Assembly (NCBI GenBank): GCA_963833505.1
Contig: CAWHYG010000008.1
Span: 124,001 to 188,000 of the forward strand
DNA: 64,000 nucleotides
Direction of reading: 5' to 3'
From: CAWHYG01 sp963833505
GTDB lineage: Bacteria > Eisenbacteria > RBG-16-71-46 > CAIMUX01
A program made the position numbers and the translations under genes. Shown one piece after another: positions 18,479-26,786 of this stretch. The notes under the pieces are model-generated. The model was not told where the DNA came from, ran no database searches, and saw only the letters and a program-made list of their open reading frames with translations. How positions within the stretch are numbered: the stretch's first letter is position 1; each line of letters begins with the position of its first letter.

Positions 18479-18518
18479 AGGGAGCCCGTCGGCGCCGTCG
18501 GACGCCTGAGAGCTCCCT
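18479..18518 (-). terminator. Hairpin downstream of cysteine-rich gene 2
   Basis: AGGGAGC (18479-18485) can pair with GCTCCCT (18512-18518). It lies some 20 bp past the stop of the second paralogue and uses the same stem as the hairpins after paralogues 1 and 5. No T-run is visible. Confidence 0.45.
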
Positions 18519-18538
18519 CCAATCCGGATGCGGCGAGA

Positions 18539-19216
18539 CTAGCGGTAGATGCTCTTGATCTTGCCCCACGAATGCTGCGCGGACCCGGGCTCCGGCGCGC
18601 TCGACGGACCCTTGCAGGGGTTCGGATCACATATGGTATCGATGCCCTGGTAGGTGCCGCCTTCGTTCTGGCAGGTGTACTGCGGCAGGATCTGACACGT
18701 GCCGTTTGAGAAGCAGCAGGCTCCGTCGCAGCCGTCCTTCCCGCAGATACACAGGTAGGGAGTGCAGGTCGTCCCCGGTCCCTGCCACTCCCCGTTCTGC
18801 GCCAGGCAATCCGACTGGGTCAGGACCACGCAGCTGCCATCATGGCGGCAACACGCGCCCGTGGGGCTGCACGGGTTCGGCGTGCAGTAGTCGTATTGCA
18901 TCCACTCGGACGTGCCGCCCTCGTTCAGACACTCATCCTGTTCCAAGAGCTTGCAGGAGCCGTCCGGGAAGCAGCAGGTGCCCCAGCAGAGGTTCTGGTT
19001 GCAAGGGCTGGGAGTGCAGTTCGTCCCAGCTCCCTGCCAGTACCCTTGCTGCGCCAGGCAGTCCGACTGGGTCAGGACCGTGCAGGTGCCGTTGCAGAAG
19101 CAACAGGCCCCGGTGGCGTCCGCCGCGACGGCCGGGCCCGCCGGTCCCATCGCCAGAAGCACAAACAGCACCGACAGGACCCAGGCCCCGCCATGACGGA
19201 TCGTGGATTTCATCAT
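18539..19216 (-). CDS. Secreted cysteine-rich modular protein 2 (four modules, WGxIK C-terminus)
   Basis: The largest of the five paralogues, 225 residues. The signal peptide is MMKSTIRHGGAWVLSVLFVL...AVAA. Four six-cysteine modules follow, opening GACCFCNGTC, GTCCFPDGSC, GACCRHDGSC and GACCFSNGTC, each closing with C-x-P-x-x-C. The end is SAQHSWGKIKSIYR, the same tail as its neighbours. Its first two modules are almost identical to those of paralogue 3 and its last resembles module 2 of paralogue 1, so it looks like a mosaic. AGGAGG lies eight bases before ATG 19216. The 80 bp separating it from paralogue 3 lack the conserved promoter block, so it is probably co-transcribed from upstream. 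Function unknown. Confidence 0.82.
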   Translation of the reverse strand: MMKSTIRHGGAWVLSVLFVLLAMGPAGPAVAADATGACCFCNGTCTVLTQSDCLAQQGYWQGAGTNCTPSPCNQNLCWGTCCFPDGSCKLLEQDECLNEGGTSEWMQYDYCTPNPCSPTGACCRHDGSCVVLTQSDCLAQNGEWQGPGTTCTPYLCICGKDGCDGACCFSNGTCQILPQYTCQNEGGTYQGIDTICDPNPCKGPSSAPEPGSAQHSWGKIKSIYR

Positions 19217-19295
19217 GATCCGTTCCTCCTGTTCGACAGTTCCGTCGTCCTCAGCGCTGCCACAGCGTTGGAGCGGGGTCGCGCGGTCACACTGG

Positions 19296-19718
19296 CTACC
19301 GATAGATGCTCTTGATCTTGCCCCAGGAATGCTGTGCAGACCCGGGCTCCGGCGCGCTCGATGGGCCGGTGCAGGGGTTCGGCGTGCAGTAGTCGTATTG
19401 CATCCACTCGGATGTGCCGCCCGCGTTCAGGCACTGATCCTGTTCCATGAGCTTACAGGTGCCGTCCGAGAAACAGCAGGTGCCCCAGCAGAGATCCTGA
19501 TTACAGACGTTAGGATTGCAGTTCGTCCCGGCTCCCTGCCAGTATCCTTGCTGCGCGAGGCAGTCGGACTGGGTCAGGACCGTGCAACTCCCGTTGCAGA
19601 AGCAACAGGCTCCGGTGGCGTCCGCCGCGATTGCCGGCCCCGCCGGTCCCATCGCCAGAAGCGCAAGAAGCGCCGACAGAATCCAAACTCCGCCATGACC
19701 AACCGCCGATTTGCTCAT
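19296..19718 (-). CDS. Secreted cysteine-rich modular protein 3 (WGxIK C-terminus)
   Basis: A 140-residue paralogue. ATG 19716-19718 follows GGAGGGATGGATC. Longer in-frame extensions upstream have no binding site and would bury the signal peptide (MSKSAVGHGGVWILSALLAL...AIAA). Two six-cysteine modules (GACCFCNGSC and GTCCFSDGTC) are nearly identical at DNA level to modules 1 and 2 of paralogue 2. The second joins directly to TGPSSAPEPGSAQHSWGKIKSIYR. Relative to paralogue 2 it therefore lacks modules 3 and 4 exactly, as expected from unequal recombination. It is probably secreted; no enzymatic motif is present. Confidence 0.82.
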   Translation of the reverse strand: MSKSAVGHGGVWILSALLALLAMGPAGPAIAADATGACCFCNGSCTVLTQSDCLAQQGYWQGAGTNCNPNVCNQDLCWGTCCFSDGTCKLMEQDQCLNAGGTSEWMQYDYCTPNPCTGPSSAPEPGSAQHSWGKIKSIYR

Positions 19719-19806
19719 GATCCATCCCTCCTGTTTCGTACTGCACCGTCCACCGTCGCCGTCGCGACGCTGTACGGGATCAGACCCTGGACCGTAGCGC
19801 TTGAGG

Positions 19807-19837
19807 GGTCGCGCCGGCGTCAGGGCGCCGCGCGACC
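19807..19837 (-). terminator. GC-rich hairpin between cysteine-rich genes 4 and 3
   Basis: GGTCGCGC (19807-19814) pairs perfectly with GCGCGACC (19830-19837) around a 15-nt loop. It lies 10 bp beyond the stop of paralogue 4. No T-run follows, so it may attenuate rather than terminate transcription into paralogues 3 and 2. Confidence 0.45.
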
Positions 19838-19846
19838 GATCACCTC

Positions 19847-20272
19847 CTACCGGTAGATGCTCTTGATCTTGCCCCACGAATGCTGCGAGGACCCGGGCTC
19901 CGGCGCGCTCGACGGACCCTTGCAGGGACTCGGATCGCACACGGTGTTGTCGCCCTGCCAGGTGCCGGCGGCCCCCTGGCACCCCGGCTGGGTCATTACT
20001 TGACAAGTGCCGTCTTGGAAGCAGCAGGCTCCGGTGCAGCGCTCCACGATGCAGCCACACGGATTGGGAGTGCACGTCGTCCCGGGACCCAGCCAGGACC
20101 CCTGCTGCGCCAGACAGTCGGACTGGGTGAGAACGTAACAGCTGCCGTCAACCAGACAACAAGCCCCGGTGATGTCCTTGGCGGCCGCGGGCAGCGCCAA
20201 GGTCAGCGCCAGAAGGACAAGAAACACCGAGAGGAGCGGGGTTCCGCCCTGATGGATCGTGGACAACCTCAT
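19847..20272 (-). CDS. Secreted cysteine-rich modular protein 4 (WGxIK C-terminus)
   Basis: A 141-residue paralogue with signal peptide MRLSTIHQGGTPLLSVFLVL...PAAA. It has two six-cysteine modules (GACCLVDGSC...CTPNPC and GACCFQDGTC...CDPSPC) and the tail GSSQHSWGKIKSIYR. AAAGGAGGAACC precedes ATG 20270-20272 at good spacing. It has the conserved long leader and TAGAAT element (20454-20459), so it is probably the first gene of a unit that may extend through paralogues 3 and 2. Module 2 (CQVMTQPGCQGAAGTWQGD) is the most diverged of the set. Function unknown; export and disulfide bonding are inferred from the signal peptide and paired cysteines. Confidence 0.82.
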   Translation of the reverse strand: MRLSTIHQGGTPLLSVFLVLLALTLALPAAAKDITGACCLVDGSCYVLTQSDCLAQQGSWLGPGTTCTPNPCGCIVERCTGACCFQDGTCQVMTQPGCQGAAGTWQGDNTVCDPSPCKGPSSAPEPGSSQHSWGKIKSIYR

Positions 20273-20393
20273 GGCCGGTTCCTCCTTTCCAACCTGCCCC
20301 GGTCCTTCGGGTCACCTTTGGTCCCAAAGACCCAGAGCGCACGTCGCTCGACAATCGTTCGGCGGTCAACCCCGATGACGCACCGTTCCGCGG

Positions 20394-20489
20394 TCAGGCT
20401 CGAAATCGAGTCGTATGAGCGGAGCGAATTGTCGGCCTTCCCTCCGCGCACCCATTCTAATCGATCTGGAGTCGTTGTACCAGCTCTTT
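20394..20489 (-). promoter_or_regulatory. Conserved promoter/leader block of cysteine-rich gene 4
   Basis: This is the direct counterpart of 18264-18360. The -10-like TAGAAT lies at 20454-20459, about 180 bases before the start at 20272. Sequence between element and start is also conserved with the leaders of paralogues 1 and 5, although the spacer encodes nothing. Confidence 0.5.
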
Positions 20490-20652
20490 CCGTGGACCTG
20501 AGCCAAAAGTCGGGATGCTCGCGCGCCCCGCTCCCCGACGGGCTGGCCGCAGGCGGGTCCAAGGCCATGACGCGCACGTGGGCACAGGATCGTAACTCGT
20601 TGAAATCAAAGATGGTCGTAGAGATCAACGGAACCTGGGTCACCAGCGTGAA

Positions 20653-20686
20653 GGGAGCCTGGCGCACTCGGACGACCGCGGCTCCC
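20653..20686 (-). terminator. Hairpin downstream of cysteine-rich gene 5
   Basis: GGGAGCC (20653-20659) pairs with GGCTCCC (20680-20686). It is placed about 75 bp after the stop at 20759, exactly as the hairpin after paralogue 1 is placed relative to its own stop. Confidence 0.45.
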
Positions 20687-20758
20687 CTCCGATTCGGTGC
20701 GGCTGGGCCTGGCGGCAGATGGGACCAGGAGCTGTTCGCGATCGAACCGACCTGGCGC

Positions 20759-21166
20759 CTACCGGTACAGGCTCTTGATCTCGCCCCAGGAGCGCTCCAC
20801 CACGCTCGTCTCTTGGCACGGATCCGGGTTGCAGTCGGACGTGAAACCTTGGAAGATCCCGCCGTTGTATCCGCAGGCCTCCTGGTAGCCGATGACGCAG
20901 CTCCCGTCGGACATGCAACATGCGCCGTTCCCGCAGGGCAGCGCGCAGTTCGGACACGGGAGAGGATAACAAGAGACACCTGCGCCCATCCACAGGTTCC
21001 AGCCGCCCAGGCAGCCGCTCTGGGTCGTGATCATGCACTCGTGGTTCATGGTACAGCAGGCCCCGACATCTTCCGCCGCGGCCGGCCCCGGTGAGTTCCA
21101 CAGCAGCAGGGACATAAGCACTGAAGTCAACCAGACCCCATCATGACAAACTGCAAGGCGCGCCAT
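20759..21166 (-). CDS. Secreted cysteine-rich modular protein 5, diverged (WGxIK C-terminus)
   Basis: The most diverged paralogue, 135 residues. ATG 21164-21166 follows AGGAGGGACCGCTC. The signal peptide is MARLAVCHDGVWLTSVLMSL...PAAA. The two modules are GACCTMNHEC...CYPLPC and GACCMSDGSC...CNPDPC, linked by PNCALPCGN. The C-terminus is VVERSWGEIKSLYR: the linker before the tag differs entirely from the other four copies while the tag itself is kept, which argues that the tag is under selection. A leader with TAGGAT (21349-21354) precedes it, so it is probably an independent transcript. Function unknown. Confidence 0.8.
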   Translation of the reverse strand: MARLAVCHDGVWLTSVLMSLLLWNSPGPAAAEDVGACCTMNHECMITTQSGCLGGWNLWMGAGVSCYPLPCPNCALPCGNGACCMSDGSCVIGYQEACGYNGGIFQGFTSDCNPDPCQETSVVERSWGEIKSLYR

Positions 21167-21441
21167 GAGCGGTCCCTCCTCTCGAGTCTGCCCCGGTCCT
21201 CCGGACCGTTGGGGGTCCGAGGGCGCGGAACGCACCGTAACATCCTCATGGTCGATGGGCGAGCAACCCCGGTGGCACGCCTCAACCAGCGAACCCCGGC
21301 GCGGAACCTGTGAGCCAGGCTGATCCTCGATCGCCTTTCCACACAGTCATCCTAATCGATCCGAAGACGCGGCTCCATTCCTTTCGGCGTCCCGGTGTCG
21401 CCGAGAGTGAGCCGCGGCCCGGCCGCATCGCCCAAGAGGGA

Positions 21442-23172
21442 TCAACCGGCCTGCTTCTTCTCGATCTTCGCCCAGGTGTCGCGGAGGGTCGCGGTGCGGT
21501 TGAACACCAGCCGCCCGTCGCGTGAATCCGGATCCACGCAGAAATACCCGAGCCGCTCGAACTGCAGGCGGGTTCCCGGCGCCGCTCCGGCCAGGTGGGT
21601 TTCCACCTTGCAGTCGGACAGCACCTCCAGGGAATTCGGGTTCAAGCACTCGGAAGGATCGGCGCATTCTGCCGGGTCTTCGCGGTCGAAGAGCTGCTCG
21701 TAAAGCCTGACCTCCGCTTCGACCGCATGCTCCGCGGAAACCCAGTGGATCGTCGCCTTGATCTTCCGCCCGTCCGGAGCGGCCCCGCCCCGGGTCTCCG
21801 GGTCATACGTCCCGCGCAGCTCGACCACCTGGCCGGAATCGTCTTTCACCACTTCCGACAGCTTGACCAGGTAGGCGCCGCGGAGCCGCACCTCGTTGCC
21901 CGGATAGAGCCTGTAATACCTCGGTGGCGGAACCTCACGAAAGTCGTCCCGCTCGATGTACAACACGCGAGAGAACGGAACCCGGCGCACGCCCGCGGCC
22001 GGATCCTCGGGATTGACCGAGAGCTCGACCTCCTCGACCTTCCCTTCCGGGTAGTTGTCGATCACGAACCGCACCGGCCGGAGCACGGCCATGACCCGGG
22101 GCGCCCGGCGGTTCAAGTCCTCGCGAAGGCAATGCTCGAGCAGGGCGAAGTCGACCATGCTGTCGCGCTTGGCCACTCCGATCCGATCGCAGAAGTCCCG
22201 GATCGCCTCCGGCGTATAACCGCGCCGCCGCAGCGCGCACAGGGTGGGCATGCGCGGGTCGTCCCAGCCCCGCACGAGTCCCCGCTGGACCAGGCTCAGG
22301 AGCTTGCGCTTGCTCGTGAGGAGGTAGCTGACGTTGAGCCGGGCGAACTCGATCTGTCGGGGATGCGGCTCCTCCGCGTCCACCTCGTCGATGCACCAGT
22401 CGTAGAGGGGCCGGTGGTCCTCGAATTCAAGGGTGCAGATCGAGTGGGTGATCCCTTCGATCAGGTCTTCCAGCGGATGGGCGTAGTCGTACATCGGATA
22501 GATGCACCATTTGTCCCCGGCGTGCGGATGGCTGGCATGGAGGATGCGGTAGAGGACCGGATCCCGCAGGTTCAGATTGGGCGAGGCCATGTCGATCTTC
22601 GCCCGCAGCACCCGGGCGCCGTCCGGATATTCCCCCTCCCGCATGCGGCGGAAAAAATCGAGGTTCTCCTCCACGGAGCGGTTCCGGTAGGGGCTTTCGC
22701 GCCCCGGTTCGGTCAGGGTGCCGCGGTGGTCGCGGATCTCGTCGGCGGTCAGATCGTCGACGTAGGCCTTGCCCTTCTCGATCAGCTTGACCGCCCACTC
22801 GTAGAACTGCTCGAAGTAGTCCGAAGCGTAATGGAGGCGATGCTCCCAATCGGCGCCCAACCAGGCGACGTCGGTCAGCATCGACTCGATGTATTCCGCC
22901 TCCTCCTTCGTGGGATTGGTGTCGTCGAAGCGGAGGTTGAACGAGCCGCCGAAATCGCGGGCAATGCCGAAGTTGAGGAGGATCGCCTTGGCGTGGCCAA
23001 TGTGGAGATACGCGTTCGGCTCCGGCGGGAAGCGGGTGGAAACCCGCCCGCCGTATTTGCCACTGGCCAGATCCTCGCGAATGATGTCGCGGATGAAATC
23101 GCCGGCCGCGGGCTCGACCCGGCCGTTGTCACCTCTTCCCCCGCGTCCCGCGCCCTCGGAGTTCGTGCTCAT
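21442..23172 (-). CDS. glnS: Glutaminyl-tRNA synthetase
   Basis: A 576-residue class I aminoacyl-tRNA synthetase that charges tRNA-Gln with glutamine. The ATP-binding HIGH motif is in NAYLHIGHAKAILLNFG and the KMSKS equivalent is LTSKRKL. The family signature RFDDTNPTKEE and the C-terminal two-barrel anticodon-binding region (from about residue 330) are all present at normal spacing. ATG 23170-23172 follows GGGGAGAGCC. An in-frame extension to 23217 lacks a binding site. Its presence implies direct glutaminylation instead of the amidotransferase route, a trait of certain lineages and probably acquired long ago. It is a single gene. Confidence 0.96.
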   Translation of the reverse strand: MSTNSEGAGRGGRGDNGRVEPAAGDFIRDIIREDLASGKYGGRVSTRFPPEPNAYLHIGHAKAILLNFGIARDFGGSFNLRFDDTNPTKEEAEYIESMLTDVAWLGADWEHRLHYASDYFEQFYEWAVKLIEKGKAYVDDLTADEIRDHRGTLTEPGRESPYRNRSVEENLDFFRRMREGEYPDGARVLRAKIDMASPNLNLRDPVLYRILHASHPHAGDKWCIYPMYDYAHPLEDLIEGITHSICTLEFEDHRPLYDWCIDEVDAEEPHPRQIEFARLNVSYLLTSKRKLLSLVQRGLVRGWDDPRMPTLCALRRRGYTPEAIRDFCDRIGVAKRDSMVDFALLEHCLREDLNRRAPRVMAVLRPVRFVIDNYPEGKVEEVELSVNPEDPAAGVRRVPFSRVLYIERDDFREVPPPRYYRLYPGNEVRLRGAYLVKLSEVVKDDSGQVVELRGTYDPETRGGAAPDGRKIKATIHWVSAEHAVEAEVRLYEQLFDREDPAECADPSECLNPNSLEVLSDCKVETHLAGAAPGTRLQFERLGYFCVDPDSRDGRLVFNRTATLRDTWAKIEKKQAG

Positions 23173-23433
23173 GGCTCTCCCCGCCTCGCTTTTCTCAAGC
23201 GCCTCGGCCGCCCGCACCGGCTGCCCCTCGACGTAAAACCGGCATGGTACCAGATCGGATCACCGCCGTCCCCAGGCGCACGACTGACGTTCGTCGGCCG
23301 GGACACACTGGGGGCCCACGATCAGCGCGCGCCGCTGGAGATCACCTGGGGACTCGGCTGCCGGTCGTCGATCGGGACCCGCTTCCGGCCCGCGATCAGC
23401 GAGCGCCTTCGAGATCGGATCGGAACGCCCGAC

Positions 23434-24522
23434 TCATGATCCCGGCGGCATCGCCTTGAGCGGCTGCCCGAAGAGCATCTGGCGGCCGATGACCTTGGGG
23501 ATCTCCTGCTTCCAGACCGGCGGATTGCCCGGCGTCTGGATCGTCTCGAAGTCGAACTTCAGGGACTTCGGCCAGTCCGGCGGGACGGGGATGATCCCCT
23601 TCCCCTGGATGTTCGGCACGACCGTCTTCAGGGACGGATCCCACTTCGACACGGTGATCGCGCCGGTCCGGTTGTACTCGTGGACATACTCGTTGCCGTG
23701 GCAGTCGCTGCAGGCCGTGATCGCGTTCCGGGAGATCGAGTGGGCGTAGTCGGGCGCGAGCGCGATCATGGCAATGCTGTCCTGATAGACCACCGTCTGC
23801 ACGTCGGCCGCGTCGATCTGGCCGGTGTCGGTCCGCTTGACCAGGAACTTGAGGCCCGTCCATTCGGCCGCGGCCGCCTCCCGACCTCCGGCGACCTCCC
23901 CGTCGAAGTGGCAGTTGTTGCACATCACGACGCTCTGCACGTGGCAGGCGGCGCAGGAGATGGGGAAGGCGGGATTGTGGAGCACGTGCTCCGCGTGGAA
24001 GCTGTTGACCTCGAGGCTGTCGGGCGGATGGCAGTTCTCGCAGCGGACCTTGACGGCTCCGGGCTGAAGCAGGGAGGTGTAGCGATTCCCGTCGCCGTGC
24101 AGCTCGGTGGCGCCGTGGCAATCGGCGCAGCGCAGGCCGGCCGCGCGGTGGACGTCAGTCAGGCCGTGGTCGATCTCCGCCTTCTGCCGATTGTGGCAGA
24201 CCAGGCACTTGTCGTCGGCCGGAGTGTCGGCGCGGCTGGCGTGACAATCGCCGCAATCCGCCGGGACGACATGGCAGCTGCCGCAGGTCAGGCGGTCGAA
24301 GGACACATGGGTCAGGCTCTCGAATCCGGCGGTGAGCGAATCGGGACCGGATTCGTACCAGGTTCGGAGGCCCTGGTCGGTCCCATGAAGGGAGCCCGAG
24401 AGCGAAACTCCCTGCGCCGCGAGCGGGACGGGGATGCCGCCGGCGCGCTCTTCCTTCGCGCAACCCAACGGAACGAGCAGGACCGCGAGCGGGATCAGGC
24501 TCAGACGGGTTCGTATGCGCAT
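23434..24522 (-). CDS. Octaheme c-type cytochrome lipoprotein
   Basis: A 362-residue protein whose N-terminus (MRIRTRLSLIPLAVLLVPLGC) is a lipoprotein signal with the lipidated cysteine in LVPLGC. Eight CxxCH heme-binding motifs follow: CGSCH, CGDCH, CLVCH, CADCH, CENCH, CAACH, CNNCH and CSDCH. Seven are packed in the first two-thirds; the last is about 65 residues beyond, before a heme-free tail. It should sit in the periplasm or be anchored to a membrane and move electrons. It resembles NrfH/doubled-CxxCH type carriers, but no catalytic heme motif such as CxxCK is seen. GAGGAGG precedes ATG 24522. No oxidoreductase gene is adjacent, so its partners are unknown. Confidence 0.92.
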   Translation of the reverse strand: MRIRTRLSLIPLAVLLVPLGCAKEERAGGIPVPLAAQGVSLSGSLHGTDQGLRTWYESGPDSLTAGFESLTHVSFDRLTCGSCHVVPADCGDCHASRADTPADDKCLVCHNRQKAEIDHGLTDVHRAAGLRCADCHGATELHGDGNRYTSLLQPGAVKVRCENCHPPDSLEVNSFHAEHVLHNPAFPISCAACHVQSVVMCNNCHFDGEVAGGREAAAAEWTGLKFLVKRTDTGQIDAADVQTVVYQDSIAMIALAPDYAHSISRNAITACSDCHGNEYVHEYNRTGAITVSKWDPSLKTVVPNIQGKGIIPVPPDWPKSLKFDFETIQTPGNPPVWKQEIPKVIGRQMLFGQPLKAMPPGS

Positions 24523-24630
24523 GACCGACCTCCTCGGATCAGGACCTGTTCCTCAGTGTGCCTCAAGGCGCCGGAAGCTTGTTCCCAGCCCGCACCATCA
24601 TGAACTCCCTGCGGGCTGGACCAGCAAGCC

Positions 24631-26715
24631 CTAATAGGCCAGAACCTCCCTCGCCGCCGCCTCGATGCCGTCGACCGACGGAAGGATCGCGTCCTCCAGC
24701 GGCGGGCTGTAGGCGTAAGGCGTGTCGGCCGAGCAGACCCGGCGGATCGGCGCGTCGAGAAGATCGAAGGCGCTCTCGCTGATCCGCGCCGCGATCTCGG
24801 CGCCCAGGCCGCAGAAAGTCCGGTCCTCGTGCACGATGACCACGCGGCCGGTCTTGCGCAACGAGGCCAGCACCGCCCCCATGTCCAGCGGCTTGACCGT
24901 GCGAAGGTCGATGACTTCGGGATCGAATCCCGCCTGCTCGAGCCGCGCGGCCGCCTCCAGGCAGAGGCCGGTGGTCGGACCGTAGGTCACGATGGAAACA
25001 TCCGATCCGGGCCGGCGCATGGCGGCCTTCCCGATCGGGACGGGAGCGGCCACGCCGCCCGGCAGCTTCGCCTTCTCGCGTCGATAGAGGTACTTGTACT
25101 CCAGGTAGATCACCGGATTCGGGTCGTGGATGGCCGAGCGCAAGAGCCCGCTCGCGTCCGACGCGTTGGACGGCGCCACGATCTTGAGTCCGGGCGTGCT
25201 CAGGAAGAAGGCCTCGACGTTCTGGGAGTGGAACAGCCCGCCGCGCACACGCCCCCCGGCGGGACAGCGGATGACGATGGGGACGCCGAACTGCCCGCCG
25301 TGGCGGTAGCACATGGTGGCGGCCGTGTTGACGACCTGATCGAAGCCGCACGAGATGAAATCGGCGAACTGCATCTCGGCCACCGGCCGCAGCCCGACCA
25401 GGGACGCGCCCACGCTCCCGCCGACGATGAGCGATTCGGAGATCGGCGTGTCGACGACCCGCTCCTCGCCGAACCGATCGAGAAGCCCTTCGGTCACGCC
25501 GAAGGCGCCTCCTCCGATGCCGATGTCCTCGCCGAGGCAGATGACGCCGGGATCCCGCTCCATCTCGTAGGCGAGGGTCTCGCGGATGGCGGCGAGGTAG
25601 GTGACCTCGACTTCGGACGCGGCCGGTTGAGGCATGGCCGCGGCGGCGGATTCGCCGCCCGGGGAACCGAAGAAGATCGCGGTCCGGGCCTGCGCCGGAT
25701 CCGGCAGGGGGTTGCTCTCGGCGAAGGCGACGGCGTCGTCGATCACCTTCTCGATCTCGGAGCGGATCTCCGCGCGCATGGCCGCGAGATCAACCCCGCG
25801 CTTCTCCAGGTACAGCTCGTAGAGCTCGATCGGATCGCGGGCGCCCCACTCGACCACCTCGTCGGCGCCCCGGTAACGGGCCGGATCGTGCTCGCTGTGC
25901 CCCTTGATCCGGTAGGTGACGCATTCGATCAAGGTGGCGCCGTCGCCGCGGCGGGCGCGATCGATCGCCTTCTGCATCTCTTCCAGCACGCGGTGAAGAT
26001 CGTTGCCGTTCGTGCGGGCCCGCTTGATCCCGTAGGCGTCGGCCCGTTCGGCCACGGTCTCGACCGGCATCTGCAGGCGGAGGGGCGTCGTGAACGCGTA
26101 CTGGTTGTTCTCGCAGATGTAGATGACCGGCAGCTTGTGGATCCCAGCGAAATTGAGAGCCTCGTGGAAATCTCCCCGGCTGGTCGAGCCTTCGCCGAAA
26201 AATGCCACGGCGACCCGGTCTTCCCCGCGGGTCCGGAAGCCCAGCGCCGCCCCGGTCGCGACCGGAAGGGTGGCCCCGAGCATGCTGGTCGCGCCGATGA
26301 CGCCCCGCGTCATGTCTCCGCTGTGGAGAAACGAGTCGCGCCCGCCGGACAGGCCGTCGCGCCGCCCAAGGATCTGGGCCATGAGGCGGCGAGGATCAAC
26401 GCCTCGCACGAGGAACACGCCCAGGTCCCGGTGCAGCGGAAACACCAGATCCGAATCGCGGAGAGGATGGCAGGCGCCGACCACGACGGCCTCCTGCCCG
26501 ACGCCGGAGTAGACGCCGCCCACGACCTTGTTCTGTTTGTGCAAGGTGGAGATGCGCTCGTCGAAGAGCCGGACCAGGAGAAGCTGGCGATAATGTTCCC
26601 GATCCAGGCGCTCCCGCTCTCCCGCGCTCAGCGCGGGCGGGTGCAGGGGCCCTTTCTCGATCGCGTTCCTGGCCACGAGCAGATCCTCCTTCTCCGATGG
26701 TCCCGAGACGTTCAT
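24631..26715 (-). CDS. 2-oxoacid dehydrogenase E1, fused alpha-beta subunits
   Basis: A 694-residue fusion. The N-terminal half (to about 345) is an E1-alpha subunit with the thiamine-diphosphate site GEGSTSRGDFHEALNFA...ENNQYA and the phosphorylation-loop-like GGRDSFLHSGDM. The second half starts at about 375 (VTYLAAIRETLAYEMERDP, GEDIGIGGGAFGVT) and is a complete E1-beta. Overall similarity is to branched-chain 2-oxoacid (2-oxoisovalerate) dehydrogenases, which decarboxylate the oxoacid and transfer the acyl group to lipoyl-E2; a pyruvate or acetoin role cannot be excluded. No E2 or E3 gene is nearby. ATG 26713-26715 has only a weak binding site. The linker (about 345-372) is alanine/proline rich. 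Confidence 0.92.
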   Translation of the reverse strand: MNVSGPSEKEDLLVARNAIEKGPLHPPALSAGERERLDREHYRQLLLVRLFDERISTLHKQNKVVGGVYSGVGQEAVVVGACHPLRDSDLVFPLHRDLGVFLVRGVDPRRLMAQILGRRDGLSGGRDSFLHSGDMTRGVIGATSMLGATLPVATGAALGFRTRGEDRVAVAFFGEGSTSRGDFHEALNFAGIHKLPVIYICENNQYAFTTPLRLQMPVETVAERADAYGIKRARTNGNDLHRVLEEMQKAIDRARRGDGATLIECVTYRIKGHSEHDPARYRGADEVVEWGARDPIELYELYLEKRGVDLAAMRAEIRSEIEKVIDDAVAFAESNPLPDPAQARTAIFFGSPGGESAAAAMPQPAASEVEVTYLAAIRETLAYEMERDPGVICLGEDIGIGGGAFGVTEGLLDRFGEERVVDTPISESLIVGGSVGASLVGLRPVAEMQFADFISCGFDQVVNTAATMCYRHGGQFGVPIVIRCPAGGRVRGGLFHSQNVEAFFLSTPGLKIVAPSNASDASGLLRSAIHDPNPVIYLEYKYLYRREKAKLPGGVAAPVPIGKAAMRRPGSDVSIVTYGPTTGLCLEAAARLEQAGFDPEVIDLRTVKPLDMGAVLASLRKTGRVVIVHEDRTFCGLGAEIAARISESAFDLLDAPIRRVCSADTPYAYSPPLEDAILPSVDGIEAAAREVLAY

Positions 26716-26786
26716 TCCGCCGACGAGGGATCCGGATGCGATCCATCACCGGCGTTGATCACCGGAATTCTAGTGGGCTCTTCGCG

